64,000 bases of DNA from assembly GCF_020097835.1 (NCBI RefSeq), contig NZ_CP083666.1, forward strand, positions 372,001 to 436,000, read 5' to 3'. Each line of letters starts with the position of its first letter. The first letter of the stretch is position 1. This DNA comes from Haloprofundus halobius. GTDB taxonomy: Archaea; Halobacteriota; Halobacteria; Halobacteriales; Haloferacaceae. Made by a program: the position numbers and the translations under genes. Shown one piece after another: positions 7,051 to 17,022 of this stretch. Below the pieces are notes generated by a model. That model made no database searches, was not told where the DNA came from, and saw nothing but the letters and a program-made list of their open reading frames with translations.

Positions 7051-9279
7051 ATGAACGAAGTCCAACTCGAAGTGGCGAAAGCGTACCCGAACGACTCGGG
7101 GCGCGGTATCGCCCGTCTCGACCCGGACACGCTTCTCCACCTGAAGCTCTCACCGGGCGACATCATCGAAATCGAAGGAGGTGAGACGACCGCTGCGAAG
7201 GTCTGGCGCGCCGACCGTCAGGACTGGAACACCGACACCGTCCGTATCGACGGCTTCACCCGACAGAACGCCGACGTCGGTATCGGCGAACGCGTGACGA
7301 TTCGGAAAGCCGAAGCCAAGAAAGCGAACAAACTGGTGCTCGCCCCGCCCGAGGAGGCGAGCGTCCAGTTCGGCTCCGACGCCGCCGGGATGGTCAAACG
7401 CCAGATTCTGAAACGGCCGGTCGTCGAACGCGACATCGTCCCCGTGATGTCGAGCACGAACCACCCGTTCATGCGCTCGCCCGGCCAGGCGATTCCGCTC
7501 ATCGCCGTCGAGACGGACCCCTCGGGCGTCTGTCTCATCACCGAGGACACCGAGGTCGAACTCCGCGAGGAGCCGATCTCGGGGTTCGAGCGCGCGCAGG
7601 GCGGCATCACCTACGAGGACATCGGCGGCCTCCAGGGCGAGATTCAGCGCGTCCGCGAGATGGTCGAACTGCCGATGAAGCACCCGCAGATCTTCAAGAA
7701 ACTCGGCATCGAACCGCCGCAAGGGGTGCTCCTGCACGGCCCGCCGGGCACGGGTAAGACGCTCCTGGCGAAGGCCGTCGCCAACGAGACCTCCGCGAGT
7801 TTCTTCTCCATCGCTGGGCCCGAGATCATCTCGAAGTACTACGGCGAAAGCGAACAACAGCTCCGCGAGATATTCGAGGACGCCAAGGAGGAGTCGCCGG
7901 CCATCATCTTCATCGACGAACTCGACTCTATCGCCCCCAAGCGCGAGGACGTCACCGGCGAAGTCGAACGCCGCGTCGTCGCCCAACTGCTGACGATGAT
8001 GGACGGCCTCGAAGCGAGGGGCCAAGTAATCGTCATCGCGGCGACGAACCGCGTCGACTCCGTCGACCCGGCGCTTCGCCGCCCCGGCCGGTTCGACCGC
8101 GAAATCGAGATCGGCGTCCCGGACGAGGTCGGTCGTAAGGAGATTCTCCAGATTCACACCCGAGGGATGCCGCTGTCGGACGACGTGAGCCTCGACCACC
8201 TCGCCGACGAGACCCACGGCTTCGTCGGCGCGGACATCGAGAGCCTCACGAAGGAGGCGGCGATGAAGGCGCTCCGGCGCTACCTCCCCGAGATCGACCT
8301 CGACGAGGAGGATATCCCGCCGAGTCTCATCGACCGGATGATCGTCAAGCGTCAGGACTTCAACGGCGCGCTCGGCGAGGTCGAACCGAGTGCGATGCGC
8401 GAGGTGCTCGTCGAACTACCCAAAATCAGTTGGGACGACGTGGGCGGGCTCTCCGACGCCAAGCAGTCGGTCAAGGAGTCCGTCGAGTGGCCGCTCACCT
8501 CCCCCGAGAAGTTCGAGCGGATGGGAATCGAAGCGCCGAAAGGCGTGCTGCTGTACGGCCCGCCCGGCACGGGTAAGACGTTGATGGCGAAAGCCGTCGC
8601 CAACGAGACGAACGCGAACTTCATCTCGGTGCGCGGGCCGCAGCTGCTGTCGAAGTGGGTCGGCGAGTCCGAGAAGGCCATCCGGCAGACCTTCCGCAAG
8701 GCGCGGCAGGTGAACCCGACGGTCATCTTCTTCGACGAACTCGACAGCCTCGCGCCCAGCAGAGGTCAGGAGATGGGAAACAACGTCTCCGAGCGCGTCG
8801 TCAACCAACTCCTGACCGAGTTGGACGGTCTCGAAGAGATGGGCGACGTGATGGTCATCGGCGCGACCAACAGGCCGGATATGATCGACCCCGCGCTCAT
8901 CCGCTCGGGTCGGTTCGACCGCCTCGTCCTCATCGGCGAACCCGACGAAGAGGGCCGCGAGCAGATTCTGAAGATTCACACCCAGAACAGTCCGCTCGCC
9001 CCGGACGTGAGTCTCCGTGAGATCGCCGAAATCACCGACGGCTACGTCGGCTCCGACCTCGAAAGCATCGCCCGCGAGGCGGCCATCGAGGCGCTCCGCG
9101 AGGACGACGACGCCGAGGAGGTCGAGATGCGGCACTTCCGCAAGGCGATGGAGAACGTCCGTCCGACCATCACCGACGACCTGATGGACTACTACGAGCA
9201 GATGCAGGACCAGTTCAAGGGCGGCGGTCGCGGCGACCAGTTCGCCGAGCGCGGGGGCGGGCGCATCGGCTTCCAGTAG
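7051..9279 (+). CDS. cdc48: Cdc48/VCP-type AAA+ ATPase with two AAA domains
   Basis: Cdc48 is a hexameric unfoldase that extracts and unfolds proteins and feeds them to the proteasome in archaea. The 742-residue protein has the double-psi-barrel N-domain (residues 1-190, [18 protein letters not shown]), D1 with Walker A GPPGTGKT near residue 230 and Walker [10 protein letters not shown], and D2 with a second GPPGTGKT near residue 503 and VIFFDELDS. Both domains keep arginine fingers ([11 protein letters not shown] and [11 protein letters not shown]). The C-terminus is Gly/Arg-rich and ends GGGRIGFQ, possibly the contact to the proteasome. Haloarchaea have several paralogues, so the numbering of this copy is not clear. 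A structured repeat starts directly after the stop. Confidence 0.95.
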   Translation: MNEVQLEVAKAYPNDSGRGIARLDPDTLLHLKLSPGDIIEIEGGETTAAKVWRADRQDWNTDTVRIDGFTRQNADVGIGERVTIRKAEAKKANKLVLAPPEEASVQFGSDAAGMVKRQILKRPVVERDIVPVMSSTNHPFMRSPGQAIPLIAVETDPSGVCLITEDTEVELREEPISGFERAQGGITYEDIGGLQGEIQRVREMVELPMKHPQIFKKLGIEPPQGVLLHGPPGTGKTLLAKAVANETSASFFSIAGPEIISKYYGESEQQLREIFEDAKEESPAIIFIDELDSIAPKREDVTGEVERRVVAQLLTMMDGLEARGQVIVIAATNRVDSVDPALRRPGRFDREIEIGVPDEVGRKEILQIHTRGMPLSDDVSLDHLADETHGFVGADIESLTKEAAMKALRRYLPEIDLDEEDIPPSLIDRMIVKRQDFNGALGEVEPSAMREVLVELPKISWDDVGGLSDAKQSVKESVEWPLTSPEKFERMGIEAPKGVLLYGPPGTGKTLMAKAVANETNANFISVRGPQLLSKWVGESEKAIRQTFRKARQVNPTVIFFDELDSLAPSRGQEMGNNVSERVVNQLLTELDGLEEMGDVMVIGATNRPDMIDPALIRSGRFDRLVLIGEPDEEGREQILKIHTQNSPLAPDVSLREIAEITDGYVGSDLESIAREAAIEALREDDDAEEVEMRHFRKAMENVRPTITDDLMDYYEQMQDQFKGGGRGDQFAERGGGRIGFQ

Positions 9280-9281
9280 CG

Positions 9282-9514
9282 ACCTTTTGCGCTGCGGGCC
9301 GCTTCGCGGCCCTCGGCAAAAGCTCTCTTCGCGGCTTCGCCGCGAAGGCTTAGCAGACGCGAAGCGTCTGCTCTCGGACCAAAAGCACTCCTTCCTCGCT
9401 TCGGCCTTCGGCCTCCGGGAGAGCGAAGCTCTCCCGTGCCCTCGCTCACTCCGTTCGCGAGGACTCCGCTCGGTCGTCGGCCCGCTCGCTCGTTTCACTC
9501 GCTCGCGGTACAAC
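9282..9514 (+). repeat. Structured 3' repeat, copy B (long form)
   Basis: It begins two bases after the cdc48 stop. ACCTTTTGC (9282-9290) pairs with GCAAAAGCT (9316-9324), enclosing GGGCCGC-TTC-GCGGCCC (9296-9312). The next two hairpins (9327-9347 and 9352-9372) are identical to those of copy A. They are followed by GGACCAAAAGCAC, a new GGGAGAGC-GAA-GCTCTCCC hairpin, the CGGTCGTCGGCCCGCTCGCTC tail, split here as CGGTCGTCGGCC and CGCTCGCTC, and the end CGCTCGCGGTACAAC. Confidence 0.85.
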
Positions 9515-9538
9515 TACCTGCACCGAATTCACGTGACG

Positions 9539-10279
9539 CTACTCCTCGTTCTCGACGATCTCCACGTGTTCGCGGAGCCACTTCACCGCCGCGTCGACCG
9601 CACCGGGGTCCTGGCTCGTCACTTTGATTCGGTTGTACTCGTCGCCGTTCGTCGGATAGCTGCCGACGGCGACGTCGAACTGGTCACGGACCTGTGCGAG
9701 TTGCGAGTGCATCGCACCTTCGGGGGCGGGCGTCCGGAGCGTCTCGGAGGTGACGTCGCCGCCGAAGTCGTCGGCGACGAGGTCGAACATCGCGTGCATC
9801 TCGCTCGGGATACCGGGGAGCACGTAGACGTTCTGCATCACACACCCCGGCGAGAGGCCGGTCGGGTTGAGAAGCGGACGTGCGCCATCGGGAACCGACG
9901 CCTGCGCGTCGGCATCGATCTGGAGGTCGTAGTTCTCCGCGAGCTCCGGATTCGCCTCGCGGAACGCCGCGACGGTCTCTAAGATATCTTCCCTCGCCGT
10001 CTCGTCGACGACGAGCGGGACGCCGAACGCCTCGGCGACGCCGTCCATCGTCAGATCGTCGTGCGTGCCGCCGAGGCCGCCGGTGACGACGACGCCGTCG
10101 TAGGCGTCGCTCCACTCTCGAACCGTCTCGGCGATGACCGACTCCACGTCGGGCACGGTGAGGATGCGCGTCACCGTCGCGCCTCGCTCGGTCAACTGCT
10201 GGGCCAGCCACGTCGCGTTCGTGTTCTCCGTATCCCCGGCCAGCAGTTCGTCGCCGACCGTAAGAATCGCCACGTCCAT
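9539..10279 (-). CDS. CinA/MoeA-like molybdopterin-binding domain protein
   Basis: The 246-residue protein matches the N-terminal (COG1058) domain of CinA: AILTVGDELLAGDTENTNA at the start, VVVTGGLGGTHDDLT as the nucleotide/cofactor-binding loop, and VYVLPGIPSEMHAMF. In bacteria this domain has ADP-ribose pyrophosphatase activity and is fused to a nicotinamide-nucleotide deamidase; the archaeal proteins have only the first domain, as here. A role in pyridine nucleotide repair is therefore possible but not shown. Start ATG 10277-10279. It converges on cdc48 repeat copy B and its upstream side faces repeat copy C. Confidence 0.85.
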   Translation of the reverse strand: MDVAILTVGDELLAGDTENTNATWLAQQLTERGATVTRILTVPDVESVIAETVREWSDAYDGVVVTGGLGGTHDDLTMDGVAEAFGVPLVVDETAREDILETVAAFREANPELAENYDLQIDADAQASVPDGARPLLNPTGLSPGCVMQNVYVLPGIPSEMHAMFDLVADDFGGDVTSETLRTPAPEGAMHSQLAQVRDQFDVAVGSYPTNGDEYNRIKVTSQDPGAVDAAVKWLREHVEIVENEE

Positions 10280-10358
10280 GCCCCTACTGCGTCCTACGGC
10301 CGATTAAGCGTTGGTCCGGCGGCAGACGGGACGGTGCTGTGTGGTTAATGTCAAGTCC

Positions 10359-10506
10359 GTTGCACCGCGACCGAACGAGCGAAGCGAGTGAGAGAGCGGG
10401 CCGACGACTGAGTGGAGGTGCGAAGCACCGAAACGAAGGAGGAGTGCTTTTGGTCCAGCTTTTGCCGAGGGCGCGCTCCGCGCGCCCGCAGCGTAAAAGG
10501 TGGGGT
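10359..10506 (-). repeat. Structured 3' repeat, copy C (short form)
   Basis: Read on the minus strand it starts about six bases after the stop of the distal phoU. ACCTTTTAC (10493-10501) faces GCAAAAGCT (10457-10465) with two mismatches (C-C and A-C). The inner stem is GGGCGCGC-GGA-GCGCGCCC. It lacks the two middle hairpins of copies A and B and joins AAAAGCT directly to GGACCAAAAGCAC. It then has GGTGC-TTC-GCACC and ends near TCGCGGTGCAAC. Confidence 0.8.
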
Positions 10507-10507
10507 T

Positions 10508-11179
10508 CTAGTAGATGAGCGCGTCGTCGTTCTCAATCATGTAGAGGGTGCGGGCGGCGATATTGACCGCGTGGTCGCCGACGCGTTCGAGGTCGCGAAT
10601 CGTCAGCAACAGTCGGGAGACGTCCTGCATCATGCTCTCGATGTCCGCATCGTCGTTGGTCTCACCCTCGATGAGGTCGCGAACGACGATTTCGCTGGCG
10701 GCCTCGCACATCGCGTCGAGTTCGTCGTCCCGCTCGGCGATGGCGTAGCACGCTTCGGCATTGTCTTGGGCGTACGCATCCATCGCCTCGTCGAGCATCT
10801 CCAGCGTGAGGTCGCCGATGCGCTGGATGTCGACGTCGGGGAAGACGTCGCGCTCGGCGCTCTTGGCGTACTGCCCGAGATTGGTCGCGAGGTCGGCGAT
10901 ACGTTCGAGGTCGGTGATAATCTTGAACGACGCGGCGATGAAGCGGAGGTCGCCCGCGACGGGCTGTTGGAGGGCGATGAGGTCGATGCACTGCTGTTCG
11001 AGATCGAGATACATCCGATTTATCTCGGCGTCGCCTTCGATTATCTCCTCGGCAAGCTGATCGTCCTTCTGTTCGAGCGCGTCCATCCCCATCCGGAGAC
11101 GTTCGCTGACGACTTCGCTCATGTAGAGCACGTCCTCGCGGAGAGATTCGAGTTGAGATTGGTATTCGTCGCGCGGCAT
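10508..11179 (-). CDS. phoU: PhoU phosphate-signalling regulator, distal copy
   Basis: PhoU is a dimeric helical protein that damps phosphate uptake by PstSCAB and coordinates phosphate signalling. The 223-residue protein has two three-helix PhoU repeats, each with the signature metal-binding helix: DLRFIAASFKIITDLERIAD and LLLTIRDLERVGDHAVNIAA. It is the last gene of the pst cluster and ends DDALIY, identical to the neighbouring phoU, which points to tandem duplication. Start is ATG 11177-11179; a GGAGGT directly touches the ATG, too close to act as a ribosome site. Haloarchaea lack PhoR/PhoB, so its partner may be the pst transporter or the AbrB-PhoU fusion protein encoded nearby. Confidence 0.95.
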   Translation of the reverse strand: MPRDEYQSQLESLREDVLYMSEVVSERLRMGMDALEQKDDQLAEEIIEGDAEINRMYLDLEQQCIDLIALQQPVAGDLRFIAASFKIITDLERIADLATNLGQYAKSAERDVFPDVDIQRIGDLTLEMLDEAMDAYAQDNAEACYAIAERDDELDAMCEAASEIVVRDLIEGETNDDADIESMMQDVSRLLLTIRDLERVGDHAVNIAARTLYMIENDDALIY

Positions 11180-11304
11180 ACCTCCGACATGCGTCGGTTA
11201 GTGTAATGTATGTTGTGCCTGAGGTGGCCGCGGCGACCGGCTTTCCCTCGGCTGTAGGCGGTCGTACTCGGACGGCCGACGAGGCGGAAGCATCCTCGGT
11301 CGAA

Positions 11305-11454
11305 GTACCGCGAGCGAACGTAGTGAGCGAGCGGACCGACGACCGAACGGAAGCGCGAGACGCGCGCTGTAGTAAGGGAGAAGTGTTTTTGATGAACCTT
11401 TTACCGAGCGAGCGAGCACGCCTCCGGCGTGCGACTGAGGCAGCGCAAAAGGTT
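11305..11454 (-). repeat. Structured 3' repeat, copy D (divergent short form)
   Basis: On the minus strand it follows the phoU stop by one or two bases. ACCTTTTGC (11445-11453) pairs with GTAAAAGGT, with a compensating C-G pair and one G-T wobble. The inner stem is GCACGCC-GGA-GGCGTGC. The spacer reads ATCAAAAACAC instead of GACCAAAAGCAC, so this is the most diverged copy. The tail CCGTTCGGTCGTCGG and the end CGCTCGCGGTAC are kept. Confidence 0.75.
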
Positions 11455-12120
11455 CTAGTAGATGAGCGCGTCGTCGTTCTCGACCATGTAGAGCGTGCGG
11501 GCGGCGATGTTGACCGCGTGGTCGCCAACGCGCTCGAGGTCACGAACGGTGAGGAGGAATCGGTTCACCTCGCCGAACAGTAATTCGTCGCGTCCGTCGG
11601 GGTCGAACTCGACGAGGTCGCGGACGACGCGTTCGCCGACGCGTTCGCAGAGGCCGTCGAGTTCGTCGTCACGGTCGGCCACCGCGTAGCAGGTGTCGGC
11701 GTCTTCGCGTGCGTACGCCGCCAGCGACGCCTCGACCATCTCGACAGTGAGCTTGCCGAGGTCCTGCAGGTTCACGTCCGGGAACAGTTCGCGCTCGCGC
11801 GAGAGGAGGTAGCCGCAGATGTTCGCCACGAGGTCGGCGATGCGTTCGAGGTCGGTGATGATCTTGAACGAGGCGACGACGAGTCGGAGGTCGCCGGCGA
11901 CGGGCTGTTGGAGGGCGAGCAGGTCGACGCAGCGGCGTTCGAGGCGGAGGTACCACTCGTTTATCTCGTGGTCGCGTTCTGCGAGCGAGCGTGCTCTGTC
12001 GGCGTCGCGGGCGTCGAGCGCCGCGAGCGCCTTCCGGAGTCGGGAGACGACCGCCTCACCCATGGCGAGCACCTCGTCTCGCAACTCGTCGAGTTCGCGC
12101 TGAAACTGCTCGCGCGGCAT
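11455..12120 (-). CDS. phoU: PhoU phosphate-signalling regulator, proximal copy
   Basis: The 221-residue protein is a second PhoU with the same two-repeat design (DLRLVVASFKIITDLERIAD and FLLTVRDLERVGDHAVNIAA). It begins six bases after the pstB stop and is therefore in the pst operon. Its last 28 residues differ from those of the distal copy at a single position, while the middles are more diverged, which is a pattern of old tandem duplication with conserved or gene-converted 3' ends. Both copies carry a structured repeat directly downstream. Start ATG 12118-12120. Confidence 0.95.
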   Translation of the reverse strand: MPREQFQRELDELRDEVLAMGEAVVSRLRKALAALDARDADRARSLAERDHEINEWYLRLERRCVDLLALQQPVAGDLRLVVASFKIITDLERIADLVANICGYLLSRERELFPDVNLQDLGKLTVEMVEASLAAYAREDADTCYAVADRDDELDGLCERVGERVVRDLVEFDPDGRDELLFGEVNRFLLTVRDLERVGDHAVNIAARTLYMVENDDALIY

Positions 12121-12126
12121 ACCGGA

Positions 12127-13005
12127 CTATCCGAACTTGCCGGTGATGTAGTCTTCGACGCGTTGGCTCTCTGGATTCTCGAATATCTTCTGCGTGTCGT
12201 CGAACTCGACGAGTTCGCCGCCGGTGAGGAACACCGCGGTCTTGTCCGAGATGCGTGCGGCCTGCTGCATGTTGTGGGTGACGATGACGACGGTGTACTC
12301 CTCGGCGAGGTCGGCGATGAGGTCTTCGACCTGCGAGGTGGCGACCGGGTCGAGCGCCGACGCCGGTTCGTCCATCAGGATGACGTCCGGGTCGACGGCG
12401 ATGGCGCGGGCGATGCAGAGGCGCTGCTGCTGGCCGCCCGAGAGGTCGAGCCCCGACTCGTCGAGGCGGTCCTTCACCTCGTCCCACAGCGCCGCCGACT
12501 TGAGGGCGTTCTCGACCTTCTGGTCCAAGTTCTCGGTCTTGCCCTGTATCTTCAGCCCGTAAGCGACGTTCTCGTAGATGCTCTTCGGGAACGGGTTCGG
12601 CGACTGGAACACCATCCCGATGCGTCGCCGGAGCGCGACGGGGTCGACGTCGTCGTCGTAGACGTTCTTCCCCTCGAACTTCAGCTCTCCCTCGATACGG
12701 CAGGACTCGATGAGGTCGTTCATCCGGTTGATACACCGGAGGAACGTCGACTTCCCACAGCCGGAGGGACCGATCATCGCGGTCACTTGCTGCTTCGGAA
12801 TCTCGATGTCGATGTCCTGTAGTGCCTGGGTGTCCCCGTAGAACACGTCGAGATTCTTCGACGAGACGACGGTTTCGGTTCGTTTCGGCTGGTTCAGCTC
12901 GTCGCTGTCGACCACTTCCGACCCCGGCCGTGGCGACGTCTGCGATTCGACGCTACTGTCGCTCTCGGTGTTCGGGTCGGGAGTAGTCATGTTCTCCTTG
13001 CTCAT
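12127..13005 (-). CDS. pstB: Phosphate ABC transporter ATP-binding protein PstB
   Basis: PstB powers phosphate import by ATP hydrolysis at the cytoplasmic face of PstC/PstA. The protein (292 residues from ATG 13003-13005) has Walker [10 protein letters not shown], the signature LSGGQQQR, Walker B VILMDEP and the switch histidine in IVTHNMQQA. About 40 N-terminal residues are polar and unconserved. I chose this start, [10 protein letters not shown], because GGAGGT lies nine bases upstream (13015-13020); the in-frame ATG at 13026 lies before this site, inside pstA. The gene starts four bases after the pstA stop. Products PstS, PstC and PstA are encoded upstream. Confidence 0.95.
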   Translation of the reverse strand: MSKENMTTPDPNTESDSSVESQTSPRPGSEVVDSDELNQPKRTETVVSSKNLDVFYGDTQALQDIDIEIPKQQVTAMIGPSGCGKSTFLRCINRMNDLIESCRIEGELKFEGKNVYDDDVDPVALRRRIGMVFQSPNPFPKSIYENVAYGLKIQGKTENLDQKVENALKSAALWDEVKDRLDESGLDLSGGQQQRLCIARAIAVDPDVILMDEPASALDPVATSQVEDLIADLAEEYTVVIVTHNMQQAARISDKTAVFLTGGELVEFDDTQKIFENPESQRVEDYITGKFG

Positions 13006-13009
13006 GTGT

Positions 13010-14635
13010 TTACGACCTCCGCTCATATTTGTTCCGGATAAGTATCGCTGCGGCGTTCATCGACAGCATCACCGTGACGAGCGTGACGACGCCCGCGGCC
13101 ATCACGCCGTACTGGAACTCCTGGGACGGCTGTCCGACCCAGGCGTAAATCTGTCGCGGCATCGCGCTGAAGATGTCGAAGAAACCGTCCGGCGCGCGGA
13201 ACACCGACGCCGCGGCCCCGATCATCAGAAGCGGGGCCGTCTCGCCGATGGCGCGGCCGAACGCGAGGATGCTCCCGGTGAGGATGCCCGGTAACGCCTC
13301 GGGGAGCACGACTCGGCGTATCGTCTGCCACCGCGTCGCCCCCATCCCGTAGGACGCCTGCCGGAGCGACCCGGGCACCGCCCGAATCGCCTCTTGCGCC
13401 GAGATGATGATGATAGGCAAGATGAGCAGTCCGACGGTCATCCCGCCGACGATGACGATACCGCTGGCGAAGTCGAGCCAGTTGACGAACAGCGCGAGTC
13501 CGAGCAGCCCGTAAACGACCGACGGCACGCCCGCGAGGTTCGCGATGTTGATCTCGATGAACTTCACGACCATCCCCAGCGGGCCGTCGCTGGGCGCGTA
13601 CTCTTCGAGGTACAGCGCCGCGCCGACGCCGATGGGGAACGACGAGAGGGCGACGACGACCATCATCATGATCGACCCGATGAGCGCCGGGTAGATACCC
13701 GCCTCCTCGGGGAACCGGGAGTTCGCGCTGGTGAGGAACTGGTAGTCGAGCCACGTCTCCGGACCGGCGAAGCCGAGCAGATCGACGAGCGCCGCACCCG
13801 ACAGCATCCCGGCGACGACGACGAGCGGGAACAGCAGTCCCACCGGCCGTACCTCCCGCCGGCGGACGACGCCTTCGACGTACAGCGCCGTCGGGACACC
13901 GGCGAAGGTGAAGAGGATGACCCATATCTGCGGGGTGATGCCGGTCGAGGGGTCGATGAACACCCCGGCGGTCACCGTCGCCAGCAGCGCCCCGAAGGCG
14001 AGAAGACCGGCGCGCTGGTCGTCTCGACGGCGGGCGACGACGAAACCGCCGACCGCCGCGCCGCCGAGTCCGAACGTGAACAGGTAGATGAGCCACGCCT
14101 GTGGTACGGTCGGGAACGTCGAGACGAACTGGAACGTGGCCGGCGCGAGTCCGACGAGGGCGACGACGCCGACGGCGAGTTCCTCGACGAACGAGGTTCG
14201 GCCCCGCAGCCGCCTGTGGCCGACGATGACGCCGACGGCGAGGCCGACGGCGACGACGAACGCCAGCCACTCGACGACGCTGAGCACGTCGACGAACAGC
14301 AGCAACACGCCGCTGCCCAGGAGGAGTCCGAAGAACGGAACGGCGAGCGCCGTCAGCGCGACCGTCGCCTCGCCGTCGCCTCTCCGACGATAGTAGGCGA
14401 GAAGCGCCGTCGAGGGGGCGACGAGCGTCAGGAAGAAGACGAGGAACCACCGGGGGTCGGCCGTCAGCGGCCGAATGGCGTCTTTCGCCACGTAGACGAG
14501 CAGCCCGGCGACCATGAGGATACCGAACAGCGTCGCCGACAGGCAGGCCGCCGCGAACACTTTCCCGGGCATACGGCTGATCTGTTCGGAGTTACCGAAC
14601 CACTCGCCGGTCGCTCCGTCCCGTTGCGTCGCCAT
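13010..14635 (-). CDS. pstA: Phosphate ABC transporter permease PstA, with extended N-terminal membrane region
   Basis: The C-terminal 270 residues are a standard PstA: the permease core starts at [16 protein letters not shown], then [30 protein letters not shown] and the ATPase-coupling EAA loop [20 protein letters not shown]. Before it lie roughly 270 residues with about seven further membrane spans, giving 541 residues against about 290 in bacteria. Such long N-termini are usual for haloarchaeal PstA and of unknown use. GGAGGT nine bases upstream (14645-14650) supports ATG 14635. It lies 40 bases after pstC in the operon. Confidence 0.93.
   Translation of the reverse strand: MATQRDGATGEWFGNSEQISRMPGKVFAAACLSATLFGILMVAGLLVYVAKDAIRPLTADPRWFLVFFLTLVAPSTALLAYYRRRGDGEATVALTALAVPFFGLLLGSGVLLLFVDVLSVVEWLAFVVAVGLAVGVIVGHRRLRGRTSFVEELAVGVVALVGLAPATFQFVSTFPTVPQAWLIYLFTFGLGGAAVGGFVVARRRDDQRAGLLAFGALLATVTAGVFIDPSTGITPQIWVILFTFAGVPTALYVEGVVRRREVRPVGLLFPLVVVAGMLSGAALVDLLGFAGPETWLDYQFLTSANSRFPEEAGIYPALIGSIMMMVVVALSSFPIGVGAALYLEEYAPSDGPLGMVVKFIEINIANLAGVPSVVYGLLGLALFVNWLDFASGIVIVGGMTVGLLILPIIIISAQEAIRAVPGSLRQASYGMGATRWQTIRRVVLPEALPGILTGSILAFGRAIGETAPLLMIGAAASVFRAPDGFFDIFSAMPRQIYAWVGQPSQEFQYGVMAAGVVTLVTVMLSMNAAAILIRNKYERRS
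13015..13020 (-). promoter_or_regulatory. Ribosome binding site that sets the pstB start
   Basis: GGAGGT on the minus strand is followed by nine bases and the ATG at 13005. It overlaps the end of pstA, so translation of pstB is probably coupled to that of pstA. The same hexamer with the same spacing precedes pstA. Confidence 0.7.
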
Positions 14636-14644
14636 CAGCGAGCC

Positions 14645-14650
14645 ACCTCC
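14645..14650 (-). promoter_or_regulatory. Ribosome binding site of pstA
   Basis: GGAGGT on the minus strand is separated by nine bases from the ATG at 14635. It lies in the short pstC-pstA gap and supports this start over internal ATGs such as the one at residue 22. Confidence 0.65.
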
Positions 14651-14675
14651 GGCGGCGTGCCGCGGCTCCGACGGC

Positions 14676-15596
14676 TCATTGGTACTCCTCCCGGTACCGC
14701 GACGCGACGAACGTGCTGGCGAGATTCATGGCGAAGGTGATTACGAACAGCGTGATTCCGATGGCGAACATCGCCTTGTAGGCGGTGGACCCGCCCGCGA
14801 TGTCCGTCGTCACGAGCTGGACCATCGCGGCGGTCATCACTTCGAGCGACTCGAACGGGCTCGGGACGAGCCGAGGGCGCATCCCGGCGGCGACGACGAC
14901 GATCATCGTCTCGCCGATGGCCCGCGAGAGCGCGAGGATGAACGAGGAGAAGATGCCGGAGGCGGCCGCCGGGATGACGACACCGGTCGACACCTCCAGT
15001 TTCGTCGCGCCTATCCCGTAGCCGGCCTGCCGGAGCGAGTCAGGGACGGCGCTCATCGCGTCCTCGCTCAGGCTCGACACCATGGGGACGATCATGATTC
15101 CGATCATGATGGACGCGCTGAGGGCGTTGAACGTACTCAGGGGCAGTCCGAGCCATTCGAGCGCGGGTGTCAGGTAGACGAGTGCGAAGTAGCCATAGAC
15201 GACCGTCGGGATGCCCGCGAGGATTTCGAGCGACGGTTTGATCACCGACCGCGTCCGCCGACTCGCGTACTCGCTGAGGTACGTCGCCGACGCGACGCCG
15301 ACCGGGATGGCGATGAGGGCGGACAGGAAAGTCACGAACAGCGTCCCGGCGACCAGCGGCAGGACGCCGAACTCCTGGCCGATGGTCGGACTCCACGTCG
15401 TTCCGAGGAAGAAGTCGAGCGGCGGTACGTCGAGGAAGAAGTCGACGGCGTCGAACAGCAGCGTCGCGACGATAGCGGTGGTTACTGCGACCGAGAGCGC
15501 GGCGCAACCGAACAACAGCCACTTGATACTCTGCTCGCGCGCGGATCGGACGCCCGAACGGCCGACGAAGTCGGGTGGGTTACTCTCTTGGCTCAT
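14676..15596 (-). CDS. pstC: Phosphate ABC transporter permease PstC
   Basis: The 306-residue membrane protein has six predicted spans. Family landmarks are [18 protein letters not shown] in the first external loop, [26 protein letters not shown] and the coupling loop [15 protein letters not shown]. With PstA it forms the phosphate channel in the membrane. The N-terminal 25 residues are polar and cytoplasmic. ATG 15594-15596 is the first start in frame; no clear Shine-Dalgarno sequence precedes it. It follows pstS after 105 bases in which I see no other gene. Confidence 0.95.
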   Translation of the reverse strand: MSQESNPPDFVGRSGVRSAREQSIKWLLFGCAALSVAVTTAIVATLLFDAVDFFLDVPPLDFFLGTTWSPTIGQEFGVLPLVAGTLFVTFLSALIAIPVGVASATYLSEYASRRTRSVIKPSLEILAGIPTVVYGYFALVYLTPALEWLGLPLSTFNALSASIMIGIMIVPMVSSLSEDAMSAVPDSLRQAGYGIGATKLEVSTGVVIPAAASGIFSSFILALSRAIGETMIVVVAAGMRPRLVPSPFESLEVMTAAMVQLVTTDIAGGSTAYKAMFAIGITLFVITFAMNLASTFVASRYREEYQ

Positions 15597-15701
15597 CTTT
15601 CGGAGACTGCGTCCTGTGTTCTCAAAAGCGGCATGATTCGTGTCGTTCGGTCGCGTTCACTCTCTTGTCTCAGCCGGAACCGAAGCCGGCGTCCGGTCCG
15701 T

Positions 15702-16742
15702 TCAGTCGCTGCTGTACTCTTCGAGCTTGCTCAGGTTCTCGTCGCGCAGCTCCGCGCTGGACGGGACGTAGCCGATCTGGCTGACGATGTCCGTCTCCGC
15801 CTGTTCGAGGTAGTACTCCACGAACGCGTACACCTGCTCTTTCTCCTCCAGCGAGGACTGCGCCGCGTAGATGAACAGCGGCCGCGCCATCGGGTAGTCG
15901 CCGCTCTTGGCGTTCTCGATGCTCGGCTTCGTGCAGTTGCCGTCCTCGTTCTTCTTTATCTGCACCGCTTTGACGTTGTCGCGGTTCTCCTCGTAGTAGG
16001 CGTACCCGAAGAAGCCCATCGCGTACTCCGAGCCCTCGATGCCCTGGATGATGCGGTTGTCGTCCTCGGTCGGTTCGTAGTCGCTGCGGAGCGACCCCTC
16101 CTCGCCGATGACGTTCTCGATGAACCAGTCGAACGTCCCCGAGGAGGACGCCGGCCCGTAGAGGTCGAACTCCTCGTCGGGCCACTCGGAGTTGATGTCG
16201 CTCCACGTCTCCGCGCCGTCGGGTTGCCAGATCTGCGCGAGCTGGTCGAAGCTGAGACAGTCGACCCAGTCGGCCTTGTTGTTGACGGCGACCGTCAGCG
16301 CGTCGCTGGCGACCTGAAACTCGACGGGCTCGACGTCGTTCTCCGAGCAGAGCTCCTTCTCGCTCTCCTTGATCGGACGCGACGCGCCGTTGATGTCGGC
16401 GTTTCCGGGGCAGAAGTGGTTCTGGAACCCGCCACCGCTGCCGGTCGAGTCGACGGAGACGTTCACGTCGTGTTCGGTCATGAACTCCTCGGCCATCGCC
16501 TCGGAGACGGGGTAAACCGTACTGCTCCCCTTGACGATGACTTCGCCGGAGAGGTCTCCCGAGCTCCCGCCCTCGGAGTCGTTGCCGGAGCTTCCGTTGT
16601 CGCCGGAGCCACCCGAGCCGCCGGAACTCGCACCTGGGTTGGTCGTACAGCCGGCGAGTCCGACTACCCCGGCCGAACCCGCACCGACGAGGAACTTACG
16701 CCGTGATACGCTGTCCGTCCCGTCCGACGTCTGTCGCGTCAT
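15702..16742 (-). CDS. pstS: Phosphate-binding lipoprotein PstS (Tat-exported)
   Basis: PstS captures phosphate outside the cell and hands it to PstCA. The N-terminus has a Tat motif SRRKFLVGAGSAG (arginines at residues 14-15), then the lipobox GLAGC with Cys32, so the protein is exported folded and lipid-anchored. A Gly/Ser/Asn linker follows. The binding domain starts VIVKGSSTVYPVSEAMAEEF and contains DSTGSGGGFQ, the phosphate-binding loops. I start at ATG 16740-16742 (346 residues); a TTG one codon earlier is possible. It is the first gene of pstSCAB-phoU-phoU and has its own strong promoter. Confidence 0.95.
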   Translation of the reverse strand: MTRQTSDGTDSVSRRKFLVGAGSAGVVGLAGCTTNPGASSGGSGGSGDNGSSGNDSEGGSSGDLSGEVIVKGSSTVYPVSEAMAEEFMTEHDVNVSVDSTGSGGGFQNHFCPGNADINGASRPIKESEKELCSENDVEPVEFQVASDALTVAVNNKADWVDCLSFDQLAQIWQPDGAETWSDINSEWPDEEFDLYGPASSSGTFDWFIENVIGEEGSLRSDYEPTEDDNRIIQGIEGSEYAMGFFGYAYYEENRDNVKAVQIKKNEDGNCTKPSIENAKSGDYPMARPLFIYAAQSSLEEKEQVYAFVEYYLEQAETDIVSQIGYVPSSAELRDENLSKLEEYSSD

Positions 16743-16786
16743 CAACTGTTCATGACCGACTGAGACATAAGTAGCCTGCTATGACA

Positions 16787-16859
16787 GCTATATAGCCGTA
16801 GGTATGTGAAACGGTATCCATAGTCGCTCGCAGGCGAGAGGAAATGTTCGTTCACATAC
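16787..16859 (-). promoter_or_regulatory. pstS promoter with upstream inverted repeat
   Basis: GCTATATAGC (16787-16796) is a TATA box whose start point would fall near 16766, leaving about 24 leader bases. Directly upstream of it is the 9-bp inverted repeat GTATGTGAA (16802-16810) and TTCACATAC (16851-16859), 40 bases apart. The position just behind the TATA box suits an activator or BRE-overlapping regulator of phosphate starvation. A second palindrome, GATCTC-TTTCG-GAGATC, is at 16917-16933 between the divergent genes. Confidence 0.5.
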
Positions 16860-17022
16860 ACATTCGAGGTGTAACGATATTCTGCCGTGTAGTGCCGATA
16901 TCCCGAATCCGTTCGAGATCTCTTTCGGAGATCGTTTCGTCACGAGTGCTCCCGAACGTCCACGGAACAGTTCAGTTCTATCCGTACTCTCCCGAAATAA
17001 GTATCCCACCATATCTTGGCCG

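Noticed and set aside
11161-11185. GGAGGT touching the distal phoU ATG as a ribosome binding site
   Set aside because: The motif ends directly at the ATG, so the spacing is too short for pairing with 16S rRNA.
14514-16706. A 730-codon open frame antisense to pstC and pstS
   Set aside because: It is the mirror of highly GC-biased codons in pstC/pstS; its product is Arg/Asp/His-rich without conserved pattern, while the opposite strand encodes clear Pst proteins.
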